Under the pieces are notes generated by a model. It did no database searches and was not told the origin of the DNA. It was given only the letters and a program-made list of their open reading frames with translations. A stretch of 64,000 nt of DNA from NCBI GenBank assembly GCA_032595685.2, contig CP159373.1:2297501-2361500 (forward strand), read 5' to 3'. A program made the position numbers and the translations under genes. This DNA comes from Candidatus Electrothrix aestuarii. GTDB taxonomy: Bacteria; Desulfobacterota; Desulfobulbia; Desulfobulbales; Desulfobulbaceae. Within the stretch, counting starts at the first letter, position 1; every line of letters begins with the position of its first letter. Positions 35,472 through 44,411 of this stretch are shown here, piece by piece.

Positions 35472-37200
35472 GTAACCGTTCAGACCCCTCTCATTTTTTA
35501 CGCAGCAAGAGGCAGAGGAGGTACATCCAGCCCCTGACGCCGAGCCGTGATAACCTCGGCGAGATATTTCCACGGACAGGCATTGCGCTTCCTACACGTA
35601 TCAATCACGCTCGCAAGTATGGCAAACACATGACTACCTTGACCATTACGGGTACCGTGGCTTAATTTGCGCGCAATAACCCAATGACGTAACGCTTGCT
35701 CCGCCTCATTATTGGTCAGGGGCCACGTCGGATTCGACAACACATGAAAAATCGTGTCCCAGTCGTTGAGAAATTCTCTGGCCAGCTCGCGTGTTTTTTT
35801 ATGATCTGAATCGCGATATTTCATGCAGCATTCTTTAAATTCGGCCAGGAATTCTCTGTATATTGGCAAAAGGTCCGTGGGTGGCCCCTCGCGAGCCTTG
35901 TAAATTACATCCATCAACTCGGTGAGTACCGCATGGGCCTCGGTGCCGAATGTGCGGGGATCATCGCTCAGGCTCTGTTTCAAACCTTTTGTCTTGCGCA
36001 GTAAATGCGCCCAGCAGCGGAGCCTGTTGAGGAACTTACGATAGGCATTGTAGCCGTCGCTCATCAGCACCCCTTAAAGGTTTGGCCGAGCACATAATCA
36101 ATTACTTTTTGGCTGCGAAGGCCAATGATGTAAAAGGTGACTTTCAGCGAGGTAAAGACCCATAACCATCGTTTTTCGGCCCACTCCTTCCAGGATGTCT
36201 CATCCACGAACAGGATCAGTGATTCACGCACCTCCTCAAGAAATTCATCGCTAAGGGGAGAAACGGCGCGGCCAGCTTCATGAATACATTGATTGATCGT
36301 GCCGATGCCCAAATCCAATCGCAGCCAATCCAGCAGAAATTCCCGGATGCGGCGGCGGGAAAGGCGCATGCGCTTGGAGAGGCACACGATCAGAGCCGTC
36401 AATTTTGGGTCGACCATGTGCCATTGACTTATTTCAACCCCCCAGTCTTCGTTTTTTCGAGACGATGGGGCATAAGCCGATTGACATGACCACAGCCGCC
36501 GCAAGTCGTGTCTCCGTAGATATGCTTGGTGTTGATCACCTCTATTCCCGGACCGGTGGCATCGCCCACCTCAATATCAATAACATAATGACCGGTGCGA
36601 GCGGTGAAGTCGCATGTTTCGTCCAGCTCAAGGTTACAAGCCGAGCAGGTGCCTGCTTTGTGAATGATGGTGTCGTGTACGGGAAGTTTTTGCGTTCGAC
36701 CATGCCCGGTGGCACCGGGTTGCTTGCCGGGTTTGTTGCCCTTGGGGCGATCATCGGTATTTTCGGGGGAATCCTGCTGGTCGGACCTGTCCGCATTCTC
36801 ATCATGCTCGGCGGACTCCTCGTTAGAATCGTCGAGTTCTATGTGCGTGGCTTCGACTTGCTCTTCATCCGGTTCCTCCTCGTCGGCTTGAGCGTCGGTA
36901 TCAAACCGGGCCCAGGGAAAGTTTGAGCTGGGAGGCATGGAGCTGTTTTCGGAATTTTGACCCAGCCGTTCGTGAAGTTCTTTGAGGTCATCAAGTGCGA
37001 GCAGGCACAGCTCCTTTGCACTCTTACCGGGCAAGGAGTCAATAAACTGCTTATCTATTTTTAGCAACTCTTCTCTGGATAGATGCATGCGAACTCAGAA
37101 CGTGGATAGATCTCGTAAAAAACGTTGTGACCGTTAAACTATCGTGATCCTCTTTTTTGTCCAGTTCTTTTTTTGTGGAATGAGGGGAGTGAACGGTTAC
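35472..37200. mobile_element. IS66-family insertion sequence, 1729 bp, with exact 8-bp target duplication
   Basis: The ends are terminal inverted repeats: GTAACCGTTCAGACCCCTC from 35472 on the left, and the complement of GTAACCGTTCACTCCCCTC ending at 37200 on the right (2 mismatches in 19). Eight-base copies of ATTTCAGG flank both ends, the duplication size known for IS66. The element carries one IS66-type transposase, on the minus strand and broken into three frames. No separate TnpA/TnpB accessory genes are visible, as in single-gene IS66 relatives. The intact target duplication implies a recent insertion. Confidence 0.92.
35498..37088 (-). pseudogene. IS66-family transposase, broken by two frame changes
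   Basis: Three overlapping frames together give one IS66 transposase. Part one (37088 to about 36440) has the acidic N-terminal region and a zinc-finger-like set (CSAC, CGGCGHVNRL). Part two (about 36440-36067) has the first catalytic aspartate in LFVDETSW. Part three (from about 36067) has the second aspartate in LMSDGYNAY and the catalytic glutamate in NNEAEQALRHWV. Each junction lies at a G run (minus strand) where one added G would restore the frame: near 36438, and near 36067 (AAGGGG before TGCTG). It is either a true pseudogene or two sequencing errors; programmed frameshifting is not known for this family. Confidence 0.88.
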
Positions 37201-37208
37201 ATTTCAGG
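37201..37208. repeat. Target-site duplication, right of IS66 element
   Basis: ATTTCAGG directly follows the right inverted repeat. It overlaps the stop codon of the Rpn gene (TGA at 37204-37206, minus strand), so the element landed exactly at that gene's end without shortening the protein. Confidence 0.85.
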
Positions 37209-38121
37209 AGGGTAACCCAAGGCAGCTTTTCGCTTCAGCTTCTGTCATCCCGGAATCGACGAGGGCCTGTATGGCCCTGGTTAAGGCTTCATCCTTTTGC
37301 GCCAATGCTTTGGCGTTTTCTTCCAGAGCTTCATCTTTCTCAGCAAGTATTTCCTTAATGACCTGATCTTTCTTAATGATAGTCCGCTCCAGAGACTCCA
37401 GTTCATCAAGGATATCGTCCTCCAGATCCATTGTGTCGCAGACATCTTCTTCCACTGCGGCCTTGAGCAGGCGGCGAATGACGATGCGGAATTCTTCGGG
37501 ATAATCCTCCTCGTTCAGATTGAGGAAATGCCGACTGTCCGACGCCTGCCGGCTCTGGTCAAAGATGCTGAGAAGGATCTCCAGATCATTCCGTCGCTTT
37601 TCTCTGAGTCGGGGGATCTGGATAATGTAGCTGTCATGGGTGAGGCTTTCGATGAACTCTTCTTTCTGGGGTAATTCCTCCTGCGTCGCTGCATCGATAT
37701 AGCTGCGCTGCACCTTGACCACCGGGCTTTCGGTATGTTCCAGAGGGTGTCCGAGGAAGTAAATGCAGATGATGGGCAAAGCCTTTTCTCCGGCACCGTC
37801 GTCTGTGGGGTAGACGTTGTTCGGATCTTGATATTGTCCGCCGAGATATTTGCGGAAGCGCATGATATCGGTGGGCAGCTTGGCCTTCTGGATTTCGATC
37901 AAAACCAGCTTGCGGCTGCCGTCCTCTTGGCGGATCACAGCGGAGAAGTCGATGCGGAAGACGGTGAGATTCAGGCCTATCTTCTTTCTGAACTCGGTGG
38001 GCTTGAACTCCAGGGTCTCGATTTCCTGATCAAGGATTTTGGAGAGGATCAGCTTGGCGATGCGCATATCGCCCAGCAGGAATTTGAAAACAACGTCGTA
38101 TATGGGGTTGGCGACTCGCAT
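37204..38121 (-). CDS. Rpn-family recombination-promoting nuclease / putative transposase
   Basis: A 305-residue PD-(D/E)XK nuclease-type protein. ATG 38121 (MRVANPIYDVVFK) is chosen because this is the invariant family N terminus; the open frame extends 51 codons upstream into repetitive sequence. Nuclease residues are visible in RIDFSAVIRQEDGSRKLVLIEIQ (D then E-x-Q near 75-95). The C-terminal third (about 225-300) is a charged coiled coil (IIKKDQVIKEILAEKDEALEENAKAL) ending in a small helical motif. Rpn proteins promote recA-independent recombination. The 5' end plus upstream DNA is duplicated at 38896-39080, and another Rpn gene starts beyond the right edge. Confidence 0.88.
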   Translation of the reverse strand: MRVANPIYDVVFKFLLGDMRIAKLILSKILDQEIETLEFKPTEFRKKIGLNLTVFRIDFSAVIRQEDGSRKLVLIEIQKAKLPTDIMRFRKYLGGQYQDPNNVYPTDDGAGEKALPIICIYFLGHPLEHTESPVVKVQRSYIDAATQEELPQKEEFIESLTHDSYIIQIPRLREKRRNDLEILLSIFDQSRQASDSRHFLNLNEEDYPEEFRIVIRRLLKAAVEEDVCDTMDLEDDILDELESLERTIIKKDQVIKEILAEKDEALEENAKALAQKDEALTRAIQALVDSGMTEAEAKSCLGLPS

Positions 38122-38226
38122 GGTTGACCGGGTTGGTTGCTGTATCTTTGGGGGATCGGGGGATGGTATGGTTGACGAGGCATCAGGTTGATGCAGTATA
38201 CTCGGGAATGAGGGAGGGGGCAATTG
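38042..38226. repeat. 185-bp direct repeat, copy A (5' end of Rpn gene and upstream)
   Basis: This segment covers the first 27 codons of the Rpn gene and about 105 bases upstream. It is repeated, with a few mismatches and small indels, at 38896-39080 in the same orientation. Between the copies lies the Phd/VapC remnant. Confidence 0.85.
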
Positions 38227-38316
38227 TTTCGGGGAAAAGAAGGGTAAGGAGATGAAAACGCCCTGAATCACCATGCGCGACTCAGGGCTTTATTTGTTCG
38301 TGGAGATGAAGAAAGA

Positions 38317-38550
38317 TTATTTCTCTGAAGGCTCCTGCTTGGAGAAGGTATCTCCATTGTCTTCCTGGTCAGACTCCGAAAAAAACCAGTTCTCAACGGT
38401 AATATCTAAGAAATGTTCAAAATCAGCTACGTTTGCTGTGGCGACTTCATGGTAATGCCGCTCAAGCTGCTTCATGACCGAAGAATCGGGCTGAGGTCTC
38501 AGCGGTTCGGAAAGAATATTCGTGTCGAGGAGGTATCTCGGCTTTACCAT
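38317..38550 (-). pseudogene. VapC-type PIN toxin with its middle deleted
   Basis: A 77-residue open frame. The first part (KPRYLLDTNILSEPLRPQ) is the N terminus of a VapC PIN ribonuclease with the first catalytic aspartate. After residue about 38 it passes without a stop into what looks like the C-terminal end of a PIN domain (VADFEHFLDITVENWF). VapC proteins are usually about 130 residues, so roughly 50-60 central residues, with the remaining acidic residues, are missing. The frame is kept. It overlaps the antitoxin gene by seven bases. It should lack nuclease activity but may still bind antitoxin. Confidence 0.75.
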
Positions 38551-38828
38551 GAGGATTCTCTTCCCGGTGAGGTTTCCCGAATTCCAGAAAATACCTCCTG
38601 GCAGTCATCAAGTTCATCTGCGTACTGATTCCGAAACTTCTTCAGTGCTTGGAAGAAATCCTGTTTCGGAGCGGAATGGAGTGATTGATATTCCGCAACG
38701 GAAACCAGTATCGCAACAGGTTCTCCATCCCGGGTCAGTCCGACTGAATGTCCCTGTTCGACAAAACTGACAATATTCTTCAGCTGCCGTGCCGCCTGTT
38801 TCATGTTGTATGATTTATCCGAGATCAT
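38544..38828 (-). CDS. Phd/YefM-family antitoxin
   Basis: A 94-residue protein starting at ATG 38828 (MISDKSYNMKQAARQ) with GGAG 7 bases upstream; an open frame reaches ten codons further. The fold is read from AARQLKNIVSFVEQGHSVGLTRDGEPVAILVSVAEYQSL, a typical Phd DNA-binding and dimerisation domain, followed by an unstructured toxin-binding tail (about 60-94). Phd proteins neutralise a toxin and repress their operon. Its partner, encoded immediately downstream and overlapping, is a truncated VapC. Confidence 0.85.
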   Translation of the reverse strand: MISDKSYNMKQAARQLKNIVSFVEQGHSVGLTRDGEPVAILVSVAEYQSLHSAPKQDFFQALKKFRNQYADELDDCQEVFSGIRETSPGRESSW

Positions 38829-38895
38829 CGTCTTGCTCCGTTTTATCTTTTTTTCCACAAAAGAATATTACCTGATGTAAACAGACACGGCAAGG

Positions 38896-39080
38896 AGAGA
38901 GGATCAGCTTGGCGATGCGCATATCGCCCAGCAGGAATTTGAAAACAACGTCGTATATGGGGTTGGCTACTCGCATGGTTGACCGGGTTGTTTGCTGTGT
39001 CTTGGGGAGTCGGGGATGGTATGGTTGACGAGGCATCAGGTAGATGCAGTATACTCGGGAATTGGGGAGGGGGCAATTGG
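38896..39080 (-). pseudogene. Truncated duplicate of Rpn gene 5' end (copy B of 185-bp repeat)
   Basis: It matches 38042-38226 over about 185 bases. It encodes only the first 27 residues of the Rpn protein, from ATG 38976 (RVANPIYDVVFKFLLGDM to KLILS), then diverges. There is no functional nuclease here. It marks the far side of the toxin-antitoxin module. Confidence 0.85.
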
Positions 39081-39327
39081 GAGTTGAGAGTTGGGAGTTG
39101 GGTGACCGGGCGGATTTTTGTTCAGAGAACAATGAGGTGTTTGGAGGTATAAAAATAGAGAGTTGAAGGCTCGCCCGCGACTTCATCGCTAAGATAGAGA
39201 AAGCGGGCGAAAATTTGGAACCTCAAACCGAATATGTAGCTGTGTGGGCGAGTAGATATCTGGTTGAGTATAGTGAGACTATCAGAGGGATATTTCTATG
39301 TTTTTAAAAGTGTAAGATTTGTTGTGA
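39081..39327. other. Intergenic region with short G-rich repeats
   Basis: It begins with about three heptamers of the GGGAGTT type near 39081-39101 and otherwise shows nothing I recognise. It ends at the 3' end of the receiver-caspase gene. Confidence 0.4.
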
Positions 39328-40497
39328 TTAATTGTTAGGCGCAAAAATAAAATCTCCTTCCTGGTATAGACAGTCAGCATCATCACTGCTATTGTAGATG
39401 TCAAAAAAATGAGGGCGTAGAGCTTCAGGCCATTTTTCATTGACGACCTTGTCGCGTAAATCATCAAATAATGATGATGTTGACAGCGGAGATACGTTTT
39501 TTTCTAGAATTTTTATAAGATGCTTTAGAAAATAGCTTTCATCCGGTGTTTTCTGATTAGCACAGGATGTCAATACTTTACGTGATGGATTTTTATGATA
39601 TTCTTTGCAGGCGATACCTTTATTACGACTATTGTCTCGACTGATTTTAAAAGACCAAGAATAACAGGCATCAATAATAAGAAGAATATGTTTTGCGGGT
39701 AACGGACGTAAATGACTTTTAATTTCAGCCGCCGAAATTTTATTGGAGTAACTGTCGTGTACGGCATCACATGGGAACCAGTACCCCTGTTTCTGCTCTT
39801 CAATCCACTCTGCATGACCAGCAAAAAAAATCATGAGGTTAGTATGAGCTGAAATTTTTCCTTTAAGATTATCTATAAAGTCGAGAATGTTTTTTCGGGT
39901 TGGATTTTCAACAACCTCACATCTGAATCTATAGCGTCTCTCCAGCAGTTCTTGAAGTTTTTTTGCGTCCTTCACCGGTTTGGTTAAATTGTCTATCATA
40001 GGATCAGTGTATTTTTCAACCGGAATAAAAATGCCAAAATATTCTCCAAAATCATATTTTGGCTGACAAAGTTCATTCAGCTTATTCTGAATGTTTTTAA
40101 AGTAATTTCCTTTTTTCTTGGATATATAATGCTCTTTTTCAAAACATTCCAGCTCATCATCACCGAGCCATAAAACCTTTTGAAAGGCTTCTCTAGCAGG
40201 ACCGGAAGGTGAATAAGCTGACAGGACAAAATAATGAATATGAGGCTTTTCTATGCGAAGAAGTTTAATAATTTTAACCAACTCAACTCCACTGAACTCT
40301 GAACGGCTATCAAGTTTTAAATCAATAAAAATACAAAAAAGATCACGATAGTTGTCACCGAAGCTCTTTCTCAATTTCTCCTCTGCTTCTATAACAGAAC
40401 AGGCAGTATAAACATTAAATTCATCAGAGAATACTTCTTGAAGTTCCTTCAAGGTTGCCTTTTCATCGTCAACAAACAATATATTCTTTTTTATCAT
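39328..40497 (-). CDS. Response regulator with caspase-like protease output domain
   Basis: A 389-residue protein combining two domains. Residues 1-130 form a receiver: LFVDDEKATL at the start, the phosphoacceptor aspartate at about residue 59 in CIFIDLKLD, and the conserved S/T in VLSAYSPSG. Residues about 165-385 form a caspase-like (clan CD) peptidase: the catalytic histidine (about 228) is in FFAGHAEW and the cysteine (about 278) in LLIIDACYSWSF, spaced 50 residues apart as in caspases. A receiver joined to a caspase-like domain is unusual. The start is ATG 40497; a TTG at 40545 is possible. It follows the GAF-GAF histidine kinase after about 63 bases on the same strand, so the kinase probably controls protease activity. 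The region is visibly AT-rich compared with mutS. Confidence 0.9.
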   Translation of the reverse strand: MIKKNILFVDDEKATLKELQEVFSDEFNVYTACSVIEAEEKLRKSFGDNYRDLFCIFIDLKLDSRSEFSGVELVKIIKLLRIEKPHIHYFVLSAYSPSGPAREAFQKVLWLGDDELECFEKEHYISKKKGNYFKNIQNKLNELCQPKYDFGEYFGIFIPVEKYTDPMIDNLTKPVKDAKKLQELLERRYRFRCEVVENPTRKNILDFIDNLKGKISAHTNLMIFFAGHAEWIEEQKQGYWFPCDAVHDSYSNKISAAEIKSHLRPLPAKHILLIIDACYSWSFKISRDNSRNKGIACKEYHKNPSRKVLTSCANQKTPDESYFLKHLIKILEKNVSPLSTSSLFDDLRDKVVNEKWPEALRPHFFDIYNSSDDADCLYQEGDFIFAPNN

Positions 40498-40560
40498 CTT
40501 TTCTATTCTGTTAAGATTGGTGTCCTTGTTAGAGGATAAGAACAATTTGAAATCAACTCG

Positions 40561-42444
40561 TTAATTGATATTGTTATATGCTGGCAATATAATTTCAAAA
40601 AGAGAGCCTTTTACCTCTCTGGTTTCATTGTAGATACTTTGGGCCTTTATTACACCGCCATGTGCCTCAACCATCTCCTTCACTGTGGGCAGTCCGAGAC
40701 CTGTACCTTGTGTGCTTAATGTAACAAACGGCTCAAAGATATTCATTCCATCTTCAAGCTGTGGCAACCCAGGACCATTATCTTGAATCTGCAAGATAAT
40801 CTTTCCTGTGTCCCTTTTTGTATGCAGCCATATTTCTGGAGTTTTCTGGTTCTCGCAACCTTCCTTAACAGCCTGTAGCGCATTTTTAATAAGCTCCTGT
40901 ATCGCCTCTGAAAAACGTATTTTATCAATTGACAATTCAGGTATATCATCAGATAAATTATAATGAATTCGAGAATCTTGTTCAGTTGATTGAGCAAATT
41001 TCGCTGCTTTACGAATCAAGTTATTGAAGTCAAGATCTGTTCTTTCCAACTCAACAGGCTTTGCAAACTGACCAAACTGTTTGACCATTTTTTTTAAATT
41101 TTCTGTTGTCGTACTGACGGTTTCGATCAGTTCAGATAGATAGTCATAGTCAGAATGTTCAAGGGTCTTTTGCTGATACATTTTATCGAATAATTTTTCC
41201 AATTTAATTTCAATATAATCGTACCGTAAAATTTGATTAATAATCCTGTGTGCCGCTTTTGCGGAAGCGAGGCGAAGTTGCCGCGTACTGTCATCCTGAA
41301 GTTTGAAATTTCTGATCGTCAAGGAAATGAGATTAGCTATAGTCTCCAGATGAAATTTATCGTCATCAGAAAAACAATCCCCAACACTAGGCTCTTTGTT
41401 TTCCAGCTTTATAAGGCCAAGACATTCATTTTTTATGACGAGAGGTACTGCAAGAAGATTTCGAAAACCATCTGTATCTCCCCATTGCTTTGTATCAATT
41501 TTCCCAAAATACATTTTTCTGTGGCGATACTCTTTCAGTTCACTCTTTGAATCAATTTTTATAGTTATTTGTTTCCTATACACGGATACAGTCAAACTTC
41601 TTGAGTCTTCTAGAGAGGTAATATCGTAATAGTTACCAATAATATGGGAGGAAAATCCTGTTCCGGCAACACATTTTAATATATTTTTATCATAAATATA
41701 TAAAGAAGCTGCTTCTGCATGAAAGTTTTTTTGTGCTGACAACAAGATAGTATTAAATAAATCTTTTTGCTTGAATGAACCGACAATATCATCGGTAACT
41801 TTTGAAAAAACATTAATTATGTTATTCTGTTGTTCCGAAGTCTGCTGATGCAGTCTGGCATTTTCCAAGGCAAGTGAAATCATGAAACCAACAGCTTTGA
41901 AAGAAGAAAATTCTTCTTCAGAAAATGATTCTGCTCCAATTTTATTTTCGATCTTTATAACGCCCGTAATTTGTTCTCCGATTTTTAGAGGTGCTGCCAT
42001 AATATTTCGCATCTCATCCATAATATTCCCTTCCTTGTCTTTTCCCCATATAGCATCATTATGTTTTTTTGCCCATGCAAGTCCTCCTTGTGCTAACTCA
42101 TTCATATGAGAACGATTTCTTATGTTGTATGATTTTCCTGTTGCAGCTATATGACCTGTGAAACTTTTCTCCTTCAACCCTTTTTCTTCTTTATCAATAT
42201 CATAGCATTTCCGTCCCTCTGCCAGTTTTTTTCCATAACCTGAGCCAGCAACGCATTCTATTACATTTGGGGAGCCTTTCTTTCGTAGAAAAATTGCGCA
42301 TACTTCGGCATGGAAAAGTTTTTGAGATAAATCAAGAGTTTTCTGTAGTAACTCATCCCTATGAAATTTTCCTGCAAAGGCCGTAGCAACTTCGTTGAGT
42401 ATTGTGTTTATGTTTAAACTCAGGTGAGTGTCTTGATCTTCCAT
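40561..42444 (-). CDS. GAF-GAF histidine kinase, partner of receiver-caspase
   Basis: A 627-residue soluble sensor kinase with no transmembrane helix. Two GAF domains come first (about 20-200, with AVCAIFLRKKG and MAAPLKIGEQITGVIKIEN; about 210-385, with AASLYIYDKN and LAVPLVIKNECLGLIKLEN). The likely phospho-acceptor histidine is in AKAAHRIINQILRYD (about 397), a variant of the usual H-box. The ATPase core is complete: IQELIKNALQAV (N box), IQDNGPGLPQ (G1), IFEPFVTLSTQGTGLGLPTV (F/G2). GAF pairs sense small molecules, cyclic nucleotides or redox state. It is transcribed with the receiver-caspase gene, its evident output. Confidence 0.9.
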   Translation of the reverse strand: MEDQDTHLSLNINTILNEVATAFAGKFHRDELLQKTLDLSQKLFHAEVCAIFLRKKGSPNVIECVAGSGYGKKLAEGRKCYDIDKEEKGLKEKSFTGHIAATGKSYNIRNRSHMNELAQGGLAWAKKHNDAIWGKDKEGNIMDEMRNIMAAPLKIGEQITGVIKIENKIGAESFSEEEFSSFKAVGFMISLALENARLHQQTSEQQNNIINVFSKVTDDIVGSFKQKDLFNTILLSAQKNFHAEAASLYIYDKNILKCVAGTGFSSHIIGNYYDITSLEDSRSLTVSVYRKQITIKIDSKSELKEYRHRKMYFGKIDTKQWGDTDGFRNLLAVPLVIKNECLGLIKLENKEPSVGDCFSDDDKFHLETIANLISLTIRNFKLQDDSTRQLRLASAKAAHRIINQILRYDYIEIKLEKLFDKMYQQKTLEHSDYDYLSELIETVSTTTENLKKMVKQFGQFAKPVELERTDLDFNNLIRKAAKFAQSTEQDSRIHYNLSDDIPELSIDKIRFSEAIQELIKNALQAVKEGCENQKTPEIWLHTKRDTGKIILQIQDNGPGLPQLEDGMNIFEPFVTLSTQGTGLGLPTVKEMVEAHGGVIKAQSIYNETREVKGSLFEIILPAYNNIN

Positions 42445-42538
42445 GACAGCTTATTCGTTATTCATGTTGTTTGTCTTTGAATTCAGTATGTTGAAAATGT
42501 AATTGGACCGTATGGGGACTAGAAGATCCATCAAAGGT

Positions 42539-42925
42539 TTACTGACTCTCTCCTTCCCCCTCATCCCCCGACTTCTTCCCACCCGCATGCGGATGCCGAT
42601 TAATATCACTCAGCCGGGTTCCTCCGGCCATCTCATACTCATTGCTATCCCTGCCGTACTTCACCTTCACCCCGGCAAGCATCTGCGAGGATAGATCACG
42701 AAGCTCTTTTTCTATTGCCTTGAAATTATTGCCCGCCGCATCGGCCTGGGCAAGTAACCCGTTGTAGGTATCCAAGGCTGTTTGCGCCTCGCTTATCTTG
42801 GCAGCATAGGCAGCAACGGTGAGATTATTGCCTAAATCGAGATTGGGATCAATTGCCCGCAGGTCATCAGTAGAGCGTTCCTGGGCATCAACGATGACTT
42901 GAGATGATTTGCGTCTGTAGGCCAT
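42539..42925 (-). CDS. Conserved 128-aa protein, paralogue of the 10.1-kb gene
   Basis: It belongs to the same family as the protein at 10118-10474, with shared SQVIVDA, IDPNLDLG, LTVAAYA and the C-terminal LAGVKVKYGRDSNEYEMAGGTR. The helical middle fits a coiled coil, and the tail is charged (HAGGKKSGDEGEGES). It lies 94 bases upstream of the GAF-GAF kinase on the same strand and might be co-transcribed with it. On its upstream side the broken IS4-type element begins close to its start, so its native promoter may have been displaced. Function is unknown. Confidence 0.75.
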   Translation of the reverse strand: MAYRRKSSQVIVDAQERSTDDLRAIDPNLDLGNNLTVAAYAAKISEAQTALDTYNGLLAQADAAGNNFKAIEKELRDLSSQMLAGVKVKYGRDSNEYEMAGGTRLSDINRHPHAGGKKSGDEGEGESQ

Positions 42926-42949
42926 CAGTAATTTTAAATTTTATTATTA

Positions 42950-44276
42950 TCAAGTCGATAGCCTTTTAATCTCAAGCTGTTCAAACATAAAATTTATCAG
43001 CTGAGACCAATTACTGAAAAATAAATATTTGGTTAATGCTTTCAGGTCATTAAAAAATGTTTTCCGGACAGACAAGACCGATCTGACGGCTTTGTATTTT
43101 TTATCAACAAATTCCAGGAAAGTATGGGCCAGAAATGCGACCAAGTTGAGAGTGAGCAAGGTGTTCGAGAGAAATTTATCACCATGTCTGAAATTGTGAT
43201 CTAAATGATAGCCTTTTGTTTTGAGGACATTATTGTTTTCATTTTCCACTTTCCATCGAGTTCTTCCGGCTTGTACTGTAGATTGAACATTGGTTCTGTC
43301 TATTTTAAAATCAGTGATAAAAGAATTCTTGTACAGAACCTCTTGTGTTTTGGTGTTGATGACGGTCAACTCAACCCAATTGACAAAAGGAGCGTCATCC
43401 CCCCCGCTTGAGGGGTAAGTTATTAGCATAACGATAAGTATGAAGCTCGTGAAATTTTCCGTTCCATTTTCTTTGAGAAGTTACTGTAATACCATCTTTC
43501 TTTTCAAGTTCGGCAACATACTGATAAAGGGTCGTATGTGAGGAGGGTTTGCAAATCAGGATAAAGCGAAAACTATGTGCCGATAATAAGTTGCAAAACG
43601 GCCCTCTGGAAAACAAGTCGTCTCCCAGGATGATAACTTTTCGATCCGATAAAGAGGAATTCCGTTCAATCCAGCGCTTAGCAGCATTCAACTCGCAATC
43701 CTGTTTTGCAGAACCATCCTGAGGGGTGACGAATTCCGGTTCCAGAGCGATGACCTTGTTGTTGTCCGGTGCAGCTACCACCGGAGTAAGAACCTTATGG
43801 GAATAACTCACCGTTCCATTGGAGTTACGAGTAACGGAACAGTTTTCACAATGTATTTTGGAGGAACGAAAAAATTCTGTACCATCTATCGGAACCAACA
43901 AATAATCATCCAGCACTCTATAACGATCCAAGTATCCAGCACTTTCAAGCCGATCAAAAGTTTCTGAAAAAATTGGATAAAAATTATCAGAAGTAAGGGT
44001 GTCAAGAAGATTACGGGTCTGATTGTCCGACATGATTTGTGTTATTCCGAACAAACTTTGAGCATTATTATGCCCGTGAGCCTGCCGCATTGCCCGCTGA
44101 TGAGATAAGAATGACGGGGATTGATTGAAAAACATGGAAAACGCACCTAACGCCGCATCCTTCATTGAATATGTGAGGTTTGGGCTGAATTTCCGGTAAT
44201 CCGGGAGTTCATCAAATATGCTATGGATCTGATTGACAAACGTATCGAATGTTAATTCGTTGGTATTTGAAGGCAT
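42950..44276 (-). pseudogene. IS4-family transposase, frame broken in a G run
   Basis: Two frames join into one IS4-type transposase of about 450 residues. The N-terminal frame (44276-43395) carries catalytic aspartates in LVPIDGTEFF and VIILGDDLFSR. The C-terminal frame (43429-42950) carries the Y-R-E-K-type motif of the IS4 family in RTRWKVENENNNVLKTKGYHL. The break falls in a run of seven G (minus strand, near 43400); six G would keep the frame. Either a slippage mutation, programmed slippage or a sequencing error is possible. I could not fix the element's terminal repeats. Confidence 0.85.
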
Positions 44277-44411
44277 AAGCAGAGGACTCGTGTGATATTG
44301 ATCATGCCTTTCAATAACACATATTCGTTAAATAAAATAGTATGTTGTCAAATTTATAATTGCTGTTCCGAGCCGGAAATATACAAAACGATACGGATTA
44401 AAGGGGGAATA

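Noticed and set aside
36064-36070. Programmed frameshift in the IS66 transposase
   Set aside because: The family is not known to use frameshifting, and the site lacks a slippery heptamer; a mutation or read error is simpler.
39081-39101. Possible CRISPR or regulatory array from GGGAGTT repeats
   Set aside because: Only about three heptamers, with no spacers and no cas genes; no CRISPR array was found in the window.
42926-44365. Possible inverted repeats of the IS4-type element (CAGTAATTTTAAATTT near 42926 and its near-complement near 44350)
   Set aside because: Two mismatches in an AT-rich setting and no target duplication; not strong enough to fix element ends.
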